Of a stretch of DNA of 17,629 nucleotides, positions 1 through 6,975 are shown piece after piece. Where the stretch lies: positions 1 through 17,629 of the forward strand of contig DAOVKO010000013.1 of assembly GCA_030631725.1 (NCBI GenBank), read 5' to 3'. Source of the stretch: Actinomycetes bacterium (GTDB lineage: Bacteria > Planctomycetota > Phycisphaerae > JAACET01). The first letter of the stretch is position 1; each line of letters opens with the position of its first letter. The notes beneath the pieces are model-generated. The model was not told the origin of the DNA. It saw only the letters and a program-made list of their open reading frames with translations, and did no database searches. The position numbers were made by a program, and so were the translations under genes.

Positions 1-80
1 AATACATAGCCAGATGTGTCGGATCCGATGCCCCCAAAGCCCTGAGCATCGAAACGCTCAGGGAACAGGGATTCGCCTGA
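1..80 (+). CDS. 3' end of an unidentified CDS (5' part outside window)
   Basis: Reading from base 3, the frame stays open to a TGA at 78-80 and gives 25 residues ending SIETLREQGFA. The residue mix looks like a genuine protein end, and the other two frames are closed or look non-coding. The stop lies 21 bases before pdxA, on the same strand, so the two probably share a transcript. In E. coli, pdxA follows the chaperone gene surA, but nothing visible here identifies this protein as SurA or as any other family. Confidence 0.5.
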   Translation, partial: YIARCVGSDAPKALSIETLREQGFA

Positions 81-101
81 GGGCATAGTGAGTGAGCGTC
101 G

Positions 102-1157
102 ATGAGCACAAATAATCTTACATCCGGCGGAGAGAATCAGCCATGGCGGCCTTTGATCGGCATCACCATGGGCGACCCGGCTGGTATCGGCCCGGAGATT
201 GTGGTCAAGGCCCTGGCCGATCCGGCGATTCGCGCCTTGGGACGGTTCGTTGTCTTTGGGCTGAATGAAACCCTTGCCTATGCCGCTGACCGCAGCGAGA
301 TTGACTGCTACTGGTGGAGATTTCAGCACGACCATCTCTACAACTGCAACAACAACGTTACCGTAGCCGACTTCGACGAACTTTACGAGATTCCCGAGCC
401 GCCGGCCCGCCCCAATCGTCTCTGCGGGCAGGCTTCGCTGAGCTTTTTGCAAGGTGCCATCCAGTTAGCCAAGAAGCAGCGATTGGCCGCCTTGGTTACT
501 GGACCGATCTGCAAGCAGAGCTGGAAGCTGGCCAAGTGCCGATTCCCCGGCCACACCGAGCTGCTGGCCCACGCCTTCCGGGCCAAGCAGGTGGCCATGA
601 TGTTTGCCGGCGGGCCCTTGCGCGTGGTCCTGGCCACCATTCACGAACCCCTTTTCGGCGTCCGCCACAAATTCACCATCGGCAGAGTATTCGACCCCAT
701 CGTTCTGCTGGACAAGGCCCTGCGCCAGTGGTTCGGCATTGACCAGCCTCGTATTGCCGTAGCCGGAGTAAATCCCCACGCCGGCGAGAACGGCCAATTC
801 GGCGACGAAGAAAAACGCATCATCGCCCCGGCTATCCTCATGGCCGGCGAGACCGGCGTCAACTGCTCCGGGCCTTTTCCTGCCGATACCGTCTTCTCCA
901 TGGCCCTGGACGGCAAGTTCGACGGCGTGGTAGCCATGTATCACGACCAGGGGCTGATCCCCATAAAGCTGTTGGCCCCCAACGAATCGGTCAATATCAC
1001 TCTGGGCCTGCCCATCATCCGCACCAGCGTGGACCACGGCACGGCTTTTGACATAGCCGGCAAAAACATCGCCCGCATCGAGCCCATGAAAAACGCTATT
1101 CGCATGGCCGTTCGATTGGCCCGAACACAGAACCAAGTGTTGGCTGGGGAGCAATAA
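102..1157 (+). CDS. pdxA: 4-hydroxythreonine-4-phosphate dehydrogenase PdxA
   Basis: This cytoplasmic enzyme of DXP-dependent pyridoxal phosphate (vitamin B6) synthesis oxidises 4-phosphohydroxy-L-threonine with NAD(P), and the product decarboxylates. The 351 residues compare with 329 in E. coli; the excess is a short N-terminal extension. The family signature GDPAGIGPEI is at residues 24-33. With a constant offset of 15 from E. coli PdxA, all functional residues are kept: substrate-binding H151/T152 (GHTELLA), metal ligands H181, H226 (NPHAGE) and H281 (YHDQG), and substrate contacts K289, N298 and R307. The ATG at 102 is forced by an in-frame TGA at 93-95; its ribosome-binding site is weak, suggesting coupling to the gene ending at 80. 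The panB-like gene follows after 17 bases. A catabolic PdxA2 role is possible for this family, but no sugar-acid kinase neighbour is visible. Confidence 0.95.
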   Translation: MSTNNLTSGGENQPWRPLIGITMGDPAGIGPEIVVKALADPAIRALGRFVVFGLNETLAYAADRSEIDCYWWRFQHDHLYNCNNNVTVADFDELYEIPEPPARPNRLCGQASLSFLQGAIQLAKKQRLAALVTGPICKQSWKLAKCRFPGHTELLAHAFRAKQVAMMFAGGPLRVVLATIHEPLFGVRHKFTIGRVFDPIVLLDKALRQWFGIDQPRIAVAGVNPHAGENGQFGDEEKRIIAPAILMAGETGVNCSGPFPADTVFSMALDGKFDGVVAMYHDQGLIPIKLLAPNESVNITLGLPIIRTSVDHGTAFDIAGKNIARIEPMKNAIRMAVRLARTQNQVLAGEQ

Positions 1158-1174
1158 AAGCTGGAGATCATGCC

Positions 1175-2032
1175 ATGGCCGAACAGAAGAAAACAACCAT
1201 CACCACGCTCTACAAAAAGAAACGCGACGGCGAGAAGATCGTTATGCTCAGCTCCACTGACGCGACGTTTGCGGCTTTGCAGGCTCAAGCTGGTATAGAC
1301 GGTTTGGTTGCCGGCGACTCGGCCGCTACTGCCGTGCTCGGGTACAACTCCACCCTGCGGGCGACTATGGACTGGATGATCGAGATGGCGGCGGCCATTC
1401 GCCGAGGGGCGCCGAACGTGTACCTGATAGGCGACATGCCTTTTATGAGTTATCAGGCCTCCACGGCTGAGGCTATACACAATGCCGGTCGGTTCATGGC
1501 CGGCGCCGGCTGCGACTGCGTGAAGATCGAATGCGACCGCCGACAGGCCGACACTGTCCGGGCAGTTTCCAACGCCGGTATTCCCGTGATGGCCCATCTG
1601 GGCCTGCTGCCTCAAAGTGCGGCCAGCCTGGGCGGCTACCGCACTCAGGGCCGAACCGCTCAGGCCGCCGCCAGGCTCATCGAGGACGCGAGTATTATGC
1701 GCGAAGCGGGGGCGGCCTTGCTGCTGCTGGAAAGCGTTCCCCCCGAGCCCGCCAGGATTATTACCAGTCAGTCGGACGTGCCGGTCATTGGTTGCGGCGC
1801 CGGGCCGTACGTTGACGGGCAAGTTATGATCATGCACGACGTGCTCGGCCTGACCCTGGGCAAGAAACCCACCTTCGCTAAGACTTACGCCCAGTTAGCC
1901 GAGTCAGCCGGAACCGCCTTCGCCCAATACGCACAGGACGTCCGCCGGGGCAGCTATCCCGCCCCCGAGCACTGCTACAAAATGGCCAACGGCGAAGCCG
2001 AAAAACTCAAGGGCCGTTCGCCCCATTCCTAA
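1175..2032 (+). CDS. panB: 3-methyl-2-oxobutanoate hydroxymethyltransferase (PanB family)
   Basis: PanB makes ketopantoate from 2-oxoisovalerate and methylene-tetrahydrofolate, the first committed step toward pantothenate and coenzyme A. The 285 residues fit the family (about 264-280). Visible landmarks match E. coli PanB: Mg ligands D48 (in VAGDS) and D87 (in IGDMPFMSYQ), K117 and E119 (VKIE), H141 (MAHLGLLPQS), the GGYRTQG loop at 153-159, catalytic E186 (LLLESVPPE) and GAGPYVDGQ at 208-216. The usual GDSLG is GDSAA here, a small deviation at the substrate site. A GGAG at 1163-1166, eight bases before the ATG, supports this start. The gap to pdxA is 17 bases, so the two cofactor genes probably form one operon. 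No clear terminator follows. Confidence 0.9.
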   Translation: MAEQKKTTITTLYKKKRDGEKIVMLSSTDATFAALQAQAGIDGLVAGDSAATAVLGYNSTLRATMDWMIEMAAAIRRGAPNVYLIGDMPFMSYQASTAEAIHNAGRFMAGAGCDCVKIECDRRQADTVRAVSNAGIPVMAHLGLLPQSAASLGGYRTQGRTAQAAARLIEDASIMREAGAALLLLESVPPEPARIITSQSDVPVIGCGAGPYVDGQVMIMHDVLGLTLGKKPTFAKTYAQLAESAGTAFAQYAQDVRRGSYPAPEHCYKMANGEAEKLKGRSPHS

Positions 2033-2102
2033 TCGCTCAAATCACCCTTTGACAGAGCAGCGGCAGTTGGGCAAGTCTTTGGTCATTTTATCAAGAAAAA
2101 GC

Positions 2103-2131
2103 TTGACTTAGCAGCCGTCTTCTGGTATCTT
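2103..2131 (+). promoter_or_regulatory. Candidate sigma70-type promoter of the HAF/PEP-CTERM gene
   Basis: TTGACT at 2103-2108 (5 of 6 to consensus) and TATCTT at 2126-2131 (4 of 6) are separated by exactly 17 bases. Transcription would begin near 2138, leaving a leader of about 190 bases before the GTG start at 2327. It lies 70 bases beyond the panB stop, so the downstream gene is probably transcribed separately from pdxA-panB. Confidence 0.55.
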
Positions 2132-2163
2132 ATAGGCTAGTGCAAGGGGGTTAGAGAAAAGGA

Positions 2164-2210
2164 GCCCTGCAGCACATCCATACTTGGCTAAGCCCAATTT
2201 GTTCCAGGGC
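2164..2210 (+). other. Structured 5' leader, nested stems
   Basis: GCCCTG at 2164-2169 pairs perfectly with CAGGGC at 2205-2210. Inside this, TTGG at 2184-2187 pairs with CCAA at 2194-2197. The element sits in the long leader of the PEP-CTERM gene, upstream of a terminator-like hairpin. I do not recognise a known riboswitch consensus in it. Confidence 0.3.
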
Positions 2211-2237
2211 GGATTGTGTCGGTTTGTAGACATTGTA

Positions 2238-2275
2238 GGCACGTGGAGCAGAGAGTGTTTCGCGTGCCGTTTTTG
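2238..2275 (+). terminator. Terminator-like hairpin inside the leader
   Basis: GGCACG at 2238-2243 is complementary to CGTGCC at 2263-2268, and the run GTTTTT follows at 2269-2274. The loop is long (19 bases), which weakens it as an intrinsic terminator. Its place between promoter and ribosome-binding site suggests an attenuator, or the end of a short RNA of about 130 bases. Confidence 0.3.
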
Positions 2276-2326
2276 TTAAGCGTTTCCATTTAAGGGTCAG
2301 TTCTAGCTTAGAGAAAGGATTTCAAC

Positions 2327-3508
2327 GTGCATGGGAGATATCATGGCAGATTGGTGAGATTAGGGTTGGTTATAGCTCTAGTGGTCGTTCTTTCAGTTTC
2401 GGTAAATGCAAGTTCTTACCCATACACGCCCATTCTTCTTACGCCGCTTCCAGGTGATACACATAATCAACTCTATGATTTGAATGACTCCGGGCAGGCG
2501 GTGGGCCTAAGTTCGTCATCAGATGACCATCGCAATGGAGTTGTCTGGAATCCCGTCAACAGTCCGATAAACATAGGCAACCTGCCTGGCGGTGGCCATT
2601 ACACCGTCGCCACTGGAGTTAATAATACTGGTCACGTGGCGGGCTATAGCCGCACAGTATCAGGTGATTACTTGAGTGAGCGCGCCTTCATATGGGATTC
2701 AGCAAACGGGATGACCAATATTGGAAGGCTTCCAAGCAGCGTGGGCCGAAGCAACGCGCTTAGCATTAATAGTCTTGGCGAGGTTGTCGGATACAGTAAT
2801 ACTTCTACTACATCAAACTCTCATGCTTTCTTATGGGATTCGACAAATGGAATGCAAGACTTGGGTGATCTGCCGGGCGGCAACGATTACAGTCTGGCAT
2901 ATGATGTAAATGATAGCAGCCAAGTTGTGGGCTATAGCGATACTCAGACGGGAACAAACCCCTCAACTGGACAACCAATATACGGCGACAGGGCGTTCTT
3001 GTGGGATTCAGTAAACGGGATGGTTGACCTTGGCTCACTCCCTGCAATAGACGGGTGGAGCAACGCGCGGGCAATAAACAATGTAGGACAGGTTGTGGGG
3101 GTTAGCCGCGCGTTAATTGCAGGGGGAGGTGAAGAAAACCATGCATTTATATGGGATACAACAAATGGCATGGTAGACCTTGGTGTTCTGCCGGACGGCA
3201 ACAGTAGTTACGCTCTTGATATAAACAACGCAGGAGAAGTGGTAGGCAACTCGAAAACGACAGGTTTGAAAACTCATGCGGTATTGTGGGATACACAAGG
3301 AAATATGATTGACCTCAATACACTAGTTGACCCACTCTTCGGCTACACGCTCAAGAGTGCGGTAGCAATAAATAACAGCGGACATATTCTCGCTAGTGCA
3401 AGTGACTACGGCGGAAGCGGGGTTTATCTGCTACTTGTTCCCGAACCGGCCACGCTGGGGCTGGTGCTGGTTGGTGGTTTGGCCCTGCTGAGAAGAAGGC
3501 GAAGGTAA
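2327..3508 (+). CDS. Secreted HAF-repeat protein with PEP-CTERM sorting tail
   Basis: The 393-residue protein has an N-terminal signal peptide (residues about 8-29, rich in Leu/Val/Ile, ending VNASS). About six degenerate repeats of the HAF extracellular family follow (TIGR02913 type), each of the form IN..GQVVGYS...HAFLWD..NGM.DLG.LPGG; clear copies have their WD motif near residues 123, 170, 226, 276 and 321. The C-terminus is a classical PEP-CTERM signal: VPEP at 371-374, a hydrophobic stretch, then an arginine cluster at 389-393. In this family exosortase cleaves the tail at the surface; no exosortase is visible in the window. The function of HAF repeats is unknown, and a repeated beta-strand or propeller-like shape is only a guess. 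GTG is the best start: AAAGGA at 2314-2319 lies seven bases upstream and no in-frame ATG is nearby. The gene body looks more AT-rich than pdxA and panB. Confidence 0.9.
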   Translation: MHGRYHGRLVRLGLVIALVVVLSVSVNASSYPYTPILLTPLPGDTHNQLYDLNDSGQAVGLSSSSDDHRNGVVWNPVNSPINIGNLPGGGHYTVATGVNNTGHVAGYSRTVSGDYLSERAFIWDSANGMTNIGRLPSSVGRSNALSINSLGEVVGYSNTSTTSNSHAFLWDSTNGMQDLGDLPGGNDYSLAYDVNDSSQVVGYSDTQTGTNPSTGQPIYGDRAFLWDSVNGMVDLGSLPAIDGWSNARAINNVGQVVGVSRALIAGGGEENHAFIWDTTNGMVDLGVLPDGNSSYALDINNAGEVVGNSKTTGLKTHAVLWDTQGNMIDLNTLVDPLFGYTLKSAVAINNSGHILASASDYGGSGVYLLLVPEPATLGLVLVGGLALLRRRRR

Positions 3509-3527
3509 TTGCGAATTGCGAATTGCG
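3507..3527. repeat. Three tandem copies of AATTGCG
   Basis: Three perfect head-to-tail copies of the heptamer AATTGCG begin inside the TAA stop codon of the HAF/PEP-CTERM gene. The following bases to about 3600 are purine-rich and contain imperfect GTGGAGC repeats. No function can be assigned; it could be a small recombination scar. Confidence 0.7.
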
Positions 3528-3653
3528 GATTTAACATCACAGGACTGGGCCTAAACTAGCGGAAGGTGTGGAGCGTGGAGCGGAAGGCGCGGAGCAGGGG
3601 GAGGGAGGCCTGTGGCTTGAGGCCTAAGTAGTAAAGCCCCTTGGCCGGCTGGA

Positions 3654-3833
3654 TCATTTTTGTCGACGCCGGCTCGCTCGCGGCAGGTGAAGCTTTAGCC
3701 CGGTCTTGGCTTGAAATCGCTGCTGGGCTTGCTTAAAGTGGGCCATTCGCTGGGAGCAGGTCATTTCCTTGATCTGGTGATAGACCTGTTCTTTCCACTG
3801 CCAAACTCGTTCAAGTGCCTCGCTAACTTTCAT
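3654..3833 (-). CDS. 59-residue protein paired with PIN-domain gene, possible antitoxin
   Basis: A small, basic, helix-prone protein beginning MKVSEALERVWQWKE and ending in an arginine/lysine-rich tail (RASRRRQK). Two possible starts exist, GTG at 3836 and ATG at 3833. A perfect GGAGG at 3840-3844 is six bases from the ATG but only three from the GTG, so 3833 is preferred. The start lies within the 3' end of the PIN gene (11-base overlap), so translation is probably coupled. No known DNA-binding fold is recognisable. I infer from the pairing with a PIN protein that it may be its antitoxin or a cofactor; the order would be reversed compared with the common antitoxin-first layout. Confidence 0.65.
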   Translation of the reverse strand: MKVSEALERVWQWKEQVYHQIKEMTCSQRMAHFKQAQQRFQAKTGLKLHLPRASRRRQK

Positions 3834-4299
3834 CACCTACCTCCAGGGGAGTAATAATGTGCAAGGGCTTATAGTAACCGTTAATGGCACTGATGTGCTC
3901 GAATGCCTGGCGTTTGCGTACATTAACCAGGTGCTGGTAGTTCCAACTTACCAACATGTCCAATTCGTTAACTACCGCTACAGCCACGTGCTGGGCATCT
4001 TCAATTTTCGATGGCGGAACCGCGCCAAGTTGTAGAAACTGCTGGGCCAAGCGATCCGCCTCTCGGTCGAATTCGAGGTTCACCGGCTTTATTTCTTGAA
4101 CTAATTTGCCAAACATTCTGGCCAATTCTTCTGGTGCACGCCCGAGTTCATCCAAGACAACGTCGCAGACGAACAGCTCGTAAAGGTTTTGTCGGGCTAG
4201 CTCGAAAAAATCTTCTGTGGCCTTGCGGGATTCTGGGGCATCCTCAGCGAAGGCGTAACTCCAAACCGAAGTCTCCACATAGATGCTCAGCTTGTGCAT
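3823..4299 (-). CDS. PIN-domain protein (VapC-like putative ribonuclease)
   Basis: A 158-residue protein with the layout of the PIN-domain family of Mg-dependent ribonucleases, many of which are toxins. The N-terminal strand is LSIYVETSVWS, with Glu where many members have Asp. A middle acidic site is at CDVVLDELGRAPEE (about 64-77). The C-terminal half has EDAQHVAVAVVNELDMLVSWNYQHLVN (about 118-144), matching the DA.H.A.A....D.LVSWN..H pattern of this subfamily. The start at 4299 has GAGG about nine bases upstream and a TATAAT box about 22 bases upstream. It overlaps the small downstream gene, so the two form a bicistronic unit facing away from the PEP-CTERM remnants. The fold call is strong; the toxin role is inferred. 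Confidence 0.8.
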   Translation of the reverse strand: MHKLSIYVETSVWSYAFAEDAPESRKATEDFFELARQNLYELFVCDVVLDELGRAPEELARMFGKLVQEIKPVNLEFDREADRLAQQFLQLGAVPPSKIEDAQHVAVAVVNELDMLVSWNYQHLVNVRKRQAFEHISAINGYYKPLHIITPLEVGDES

Positions 4300-4320
4300 A
4301 ATTGCCTACCTCTGCAAGCT

Positions 4321-4349
4321 ATTATATCCGGGAAACGAGGCGATGAAAA
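4321..4349 (-). promoter_or_regulatory. Promoter of the PIN-domain pair
   Basis: On the minus strand a perfect TATAAT (4326-4321) lies 17 bases downstream of TTTTCA (4349-4344, four of six to the -35 consensus). Transcription would start near 4314, giving a leader of about 15 bases to the ATG at 4299. Confidence 0.6.
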
Positions 4350-4396
4350 GAGTGAAATCTGTCTATACATCGCAAATAAAGTCATGATCGGCACAT

Positions 4397-4471
4397 TTGC
4401 CCGAGTTGCCCACAATGGGCCTGCTGGTGTTGGGGGGGGTGGTAGGGCTGATTCGGCCAAATTGCAGGTAA
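4397..4471 (+). pseudogene. Orphan PEP-CTERM tail remnant 1
   Basis: The plus-strand frame reads LPELPTMGLLVLGGVVGLIR and then PNCR and a stop. This mirrors the canonical VPEPATLGLLVLGG...RRR sorting tail, with the second Pro of PEP changed to Leu and most of the arginine cluster lost. There is no gene body: an in-frame TGA lies at 4385-4387, just upstream, and the PIN promoter region precedes it. It is read as the 3' scar of a lost PEP-CTERM gene. Confidence 0.6.
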
Positions 4472-4491
4472 GTTCGGATTGTGTGAGGTGA

Positions 4492-4557
4492 TATCCCCCC
4501 CCAGGACGCAGCCTGGGGGCGTTGGGTGGTTTGGGTCTGCTGAGAAGAAAGGCTTGA
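4492..4557 (+). pseudogene. Orphan PEP-CTERM tail remnant 2
   Basis: After an in-frame TGA at 4489-4491, the frame reads YPPPGRSLGALGGLGLLRRK, Ala, stop. The last 12 codons resemble the tail of the intact gene ending at 3508 at DNA level as well: the blocks GGTGGTTTGG and CTGCTGAGAAGAA are identical in both. It lies 20 bases beyond remnant 1, so it may be a second scar or a frameshifted part of the same one. Confidence 0.55.
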
Positions 4558-4589
4558 GGCAGATAATACAGAAAGAAATACAGAAAAAT

Positions 4590-4615
4590 GGATTCCTGCC
4601 TGCGCAGGGATGACA
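4590..4615. repeat. REP-like palindrome
   Basis: ATTCCTGC at 4592-4599 and GCAGGGAT at 4604-4611 form an eight-base stem with one mismatch around the loop CTGC. The outer bases GGATTC...GATGACAG match the widespread dispersed palindrome known from many genomes (GTCATTCC...GGAATCC type). It lies just beyond the stop of the minus-strand O-antigen-ligase-like gene and could stabilise or end that transcript. Confidence 0.55.
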
Positions 4616-4630
4616 GAACACGAGCTCGGC

Positions 4631-6973
4631 TCAAAGGCTGGGTGAACGTTTGCGGGCAGCGGTGAGTTTGTCCTGGACTTCGCGGCGGTGCCGGATGGGC
4701 CATTGAAACTTGGCATCGAGCTCCTTGGCCTGGTCATAGTCCAAGGCCTGCCTGTAATGCTCGGCGGCGTCGGGCCAGTTCCGCTGCTCGGCATACATGT
4801 CGGCCAACTCCTCATGTAGCTGCGGTTTGGTCGGATAGCATTGCAGGGCCCGGTGCATGGCCTGAATCGCTGATGCCCATCCCTGCTGCTTTTCACTTCT
4901 GCGAGCCTGTTCAGCCAAGAGCCCGGCCAAGTCAAAATGGCCCGTCCAGTCATGCGGGTTCTTTGCCACGGCCCGATGCTGCTGACTTATGGCCCGTTCA
5001 AGATGCCCACGCTCGGCAAGTATCGTGGCCCAGAATGTATGCGGCCAAGGATCGCTGGGCAAGGCCGACACCGCTCCAGCCAACTCCGCTTCAATTCCAT
5101 AAAAGTCAAGTGAGTACCATATTTCTGGTGCTGGCCTGTCGCGATAGGCCTTCACTGCTCGTCTAATGTGCAGATGCTCGCTTGCGGCAGGTACAAAGAC
5201 CTTTAAGATAAACATGGCCAAGGCAACTACCGTCAGCCCACTGACCAGATAGCGATCCAGCCTGGACAGTTGGTAATTTTCAGCGGCCCTCCCCCGGTGC
5301 ATAGCCAGGGCCAACGCGGCAAATACCCAGAAAATCGTGCCCCCGCCTCCGTGAAGCATAGCGAAGGTAATCTGATTGTGCAGCACAAAACCCGTCAGGC
5401 CGCAGATGATAGCAATGCGCAGCAGTGGAGTTGCCGGAGACTTCCGCCCCGACAAATCGTCGCTGTCAGTGATGGCTATGGCAAAGCCGATGGCCCAGAG
5501 AACCAACGGGGCTATCAGGCCAAGCAGCAATGCGGGCAAATCCTCAGAGACGGCCCTGCCCTGAACAATCCGCATCAGGGCCAGCCCCTCCGTATTCACC
5601 GCTGTCCGCAAGGCAAACGCTCCGGCCGCTAACAGTAACAGCCACAGTAAAGGACGAAGCCGACAAGTATCTTTGGAATCAGTCCCAGCCGGGCTTATTC
5701 GCCCACCTGCCGGTTTGCTGGCCAAGATGAATATACCCGCCAGACAAACCACTAAGCCCAGCCCTGCTAACAGGCCCGTCTCCGTGAACATCTCAACGAC
5801 AGCGTTATGGGGATTGGCCACCTCCTCCACCGCTCGGTCGAGCTTATGGGCCAGATAATGGAATCTGAAGTTGCCCGGCCCCACGCCAAACCAGGGATTC
5901 GCCGCGAACATCCCGGCCGAGCCCATCCAGTAGTGCCAGCGAAAGGTCAGAGCTCTAGGCCCCAGTGAGCCGAACTTCAGGCCCCAGCCAACTACCGCCA
6001 GGACCAGAACCACCACCAGGACTGCCACACTTCGTACTATAGTCCGATAATATCGCCCCACGCTTGCCCTTGAAAGCTTATGCCGCCCGAATCTCTTGAT
6101 GCCCACATATATTGCAAACAGCACGCCGGCCACTGCCAGGCCCACTATTGCCCCCCTACTGGCCGTCAAGACGATGGCATAGACCATCAGCCCAGCCAAT
6201 CCCCACAGAAGGAGTCCGAAGAATCGGCTGAACTTGCGACCCACGTTGAAAATTCGGTCGGCACCCAGACCCATGGCCGCCATCGCCGCCAGAATCAGCA
6301 CGCTGGCTGTTACATTGCCCGTAGCGAAGTAACCGCTGGCTTGGCCCTGGATGATCCGGTCTTCGATCTGGGCCGCCCGGGACGTTCCCGGCCTGATACC
6401 CAGCCCCGAAAGAAGCTTTTCCGGGTCCTGCTGATATTCAGCCAGCATCTCGGGCAGTTCCACGTGCACCTGGTAAACGCACTTGGCCGAGACCAGCACC
6501 GCCGCCGCCAAGACCGCACCCAGCAGCACCCGCCGGTAAGCCGCTCGCCGTAGCAAACCCAGCAACATCAGAAAGGCCAGCCATTGAGTAATCCAGTCGG
6601 CAGCCCGAAGGGTCCCAATCTGCTTTTGTCCGGCAAGGGCCGCGGCAATCACAGTGCAGACGCTCATCACCAGCACGCCGAGCACGGGCCACTTTGGCCA
6701 ACGCACGATTTGCCCCTCACGCACACAGCCGATAAGCCATAGACAAAAGGCCAGCAAAAGCAGCCCGGCAAAGATAAGCGTCGTCAGCGGCCCAGGCCCC
6801 GGTTCCTCATACGCCCAGGCCCCCACCGGACCCATCCACCGCCGCAGACTCTCGGTGGTTAGAAAGCGTGCGACAACTACTGAGCCGGTCAGCAGCAGGG
6901 CCAGCCGCCAGTAGATATTATCCAACTGTGTTCCGGTGGATGATGGTACTCTGGGTTTCGACTCTGCAGACAT
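4631..6973 (-). CDS. O-antigen ligase/polymerase-like membrane protein with C-terminal TPRs
   Basis: A 780-residue polytopic inner-membrane protein of the Wzy/WaaL (Wzy_C) superfamily, which polymerises or transfers lipid-linked glycans. About a dozen hydrophobic segments lie between residues 24 and 595. Family landmarks are LTASRGAIVGL at 269-279, FRWHYWMGSAGMFAANPWFG with VGPGNF at 344-369, and NPHNAVVEMFTETGLLAGLG at 387-406; the NPHN..E..ETG core is typical. Residues about 642-750 are TPR-like (for example WPHTFWATILAERGHLERAI), probably outside the membrane. The ATG is two bases past the stop of the WecA-like gene and has only a weak ribosome-binding site, so it is likely coupled to that gene. 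Polymerase and ligase functions cannot be separated from sequence alone; similar TPR fusions occur in exopolysaccharide/exosortase loci. Confidence 0.8.
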   Translation of the reverse strand: MSAESKPRVPSSTGTQLDNIYWRLALLLTGSVVVARFLTTESLRRWMGPVGAWAYEEPGPGPLTTLIFAGLLLLAFCLWLIGCVREGQIVRWPKWPVLGVLVMSVCTVIAAALAGQKQIGTLRAADWITQWLAFLMLLGLLRRAAYRRVLLGAVLAAAVLVSAKCVYQVHVELPEMLAEYQQDPEKLLSGLGIRPGTSRAAQIEDRIIQGQASGYFATGNVTASVLILAAMAAMGLGADRIFNVGRKFSRFFGLLLWGLAGLMVYAIVLTASRGAIVGLAVAGVLFAIYVGIKRFGRHKLSRASVGRYYRTIVRSVAVLVVVLVLAVVGWGLKFGSLGPRALTFRWHYWMGSAGMFAANPWFGVGPGNFRFHYLAHKLDRAVEEVANPHNAVVEMFTETGLLAGLGLVVCLAGIFILASKPAGGRISPAGTDSKDTCRLRPLLWLLLLAAGAFALRTAVNTEGLALMRIVQGRAVSEDLPALLLGLIAPLVLWAIGFAIAITDSDDLSGRKSPATPLLRIAIICGLTGFVLHNQITFAMLHGGGGTIFWVFAALALAMHRGRAAENYQLSRLDRYLVSGLTVVALAMFILKVFVPAASEHLHIRRAVKAYRDRPAPEIWYSLDFYGIEAELAGAVSALPSDPWPHTFWATILAERGHLERAISQQHRAVAKNPHDWTGHFDLAGLLAEQARRSEKQQGWASAIQAMHRALQCYPTKPQLHEELADMYAEQRNWPDAAEHYRQALDYDQAKELDAKFQWPIRHRREVQDKLTAARKRSPSL

Positions 6974-6975
6974 GA

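Noticed and set aside
465..1837. Long minus-strand open frames opposite pdxA and panB (243 and 298 codons)
   Set aside because: They lie entirely opposite genes with complete active sites, show no family motifs and are expected from GC-rich codon use.
3556..3657. 33-codon minus-strand frame overlapping the stop of the 59-residue gene by ATGA
   Set aside because: The overlap is attractive, but the body is low-complexity purine/pyrimidine-biased repeat sequence (GTGGAGC-like), so coding is unlikely.
4363..4953. Minus-strand open frame of 196 codons at the end of the ligase-like gene
   Set aside because: It is out of frame with the TPR-coding region and Pro/Ser/Arg-rich, typical of a shadow frame.
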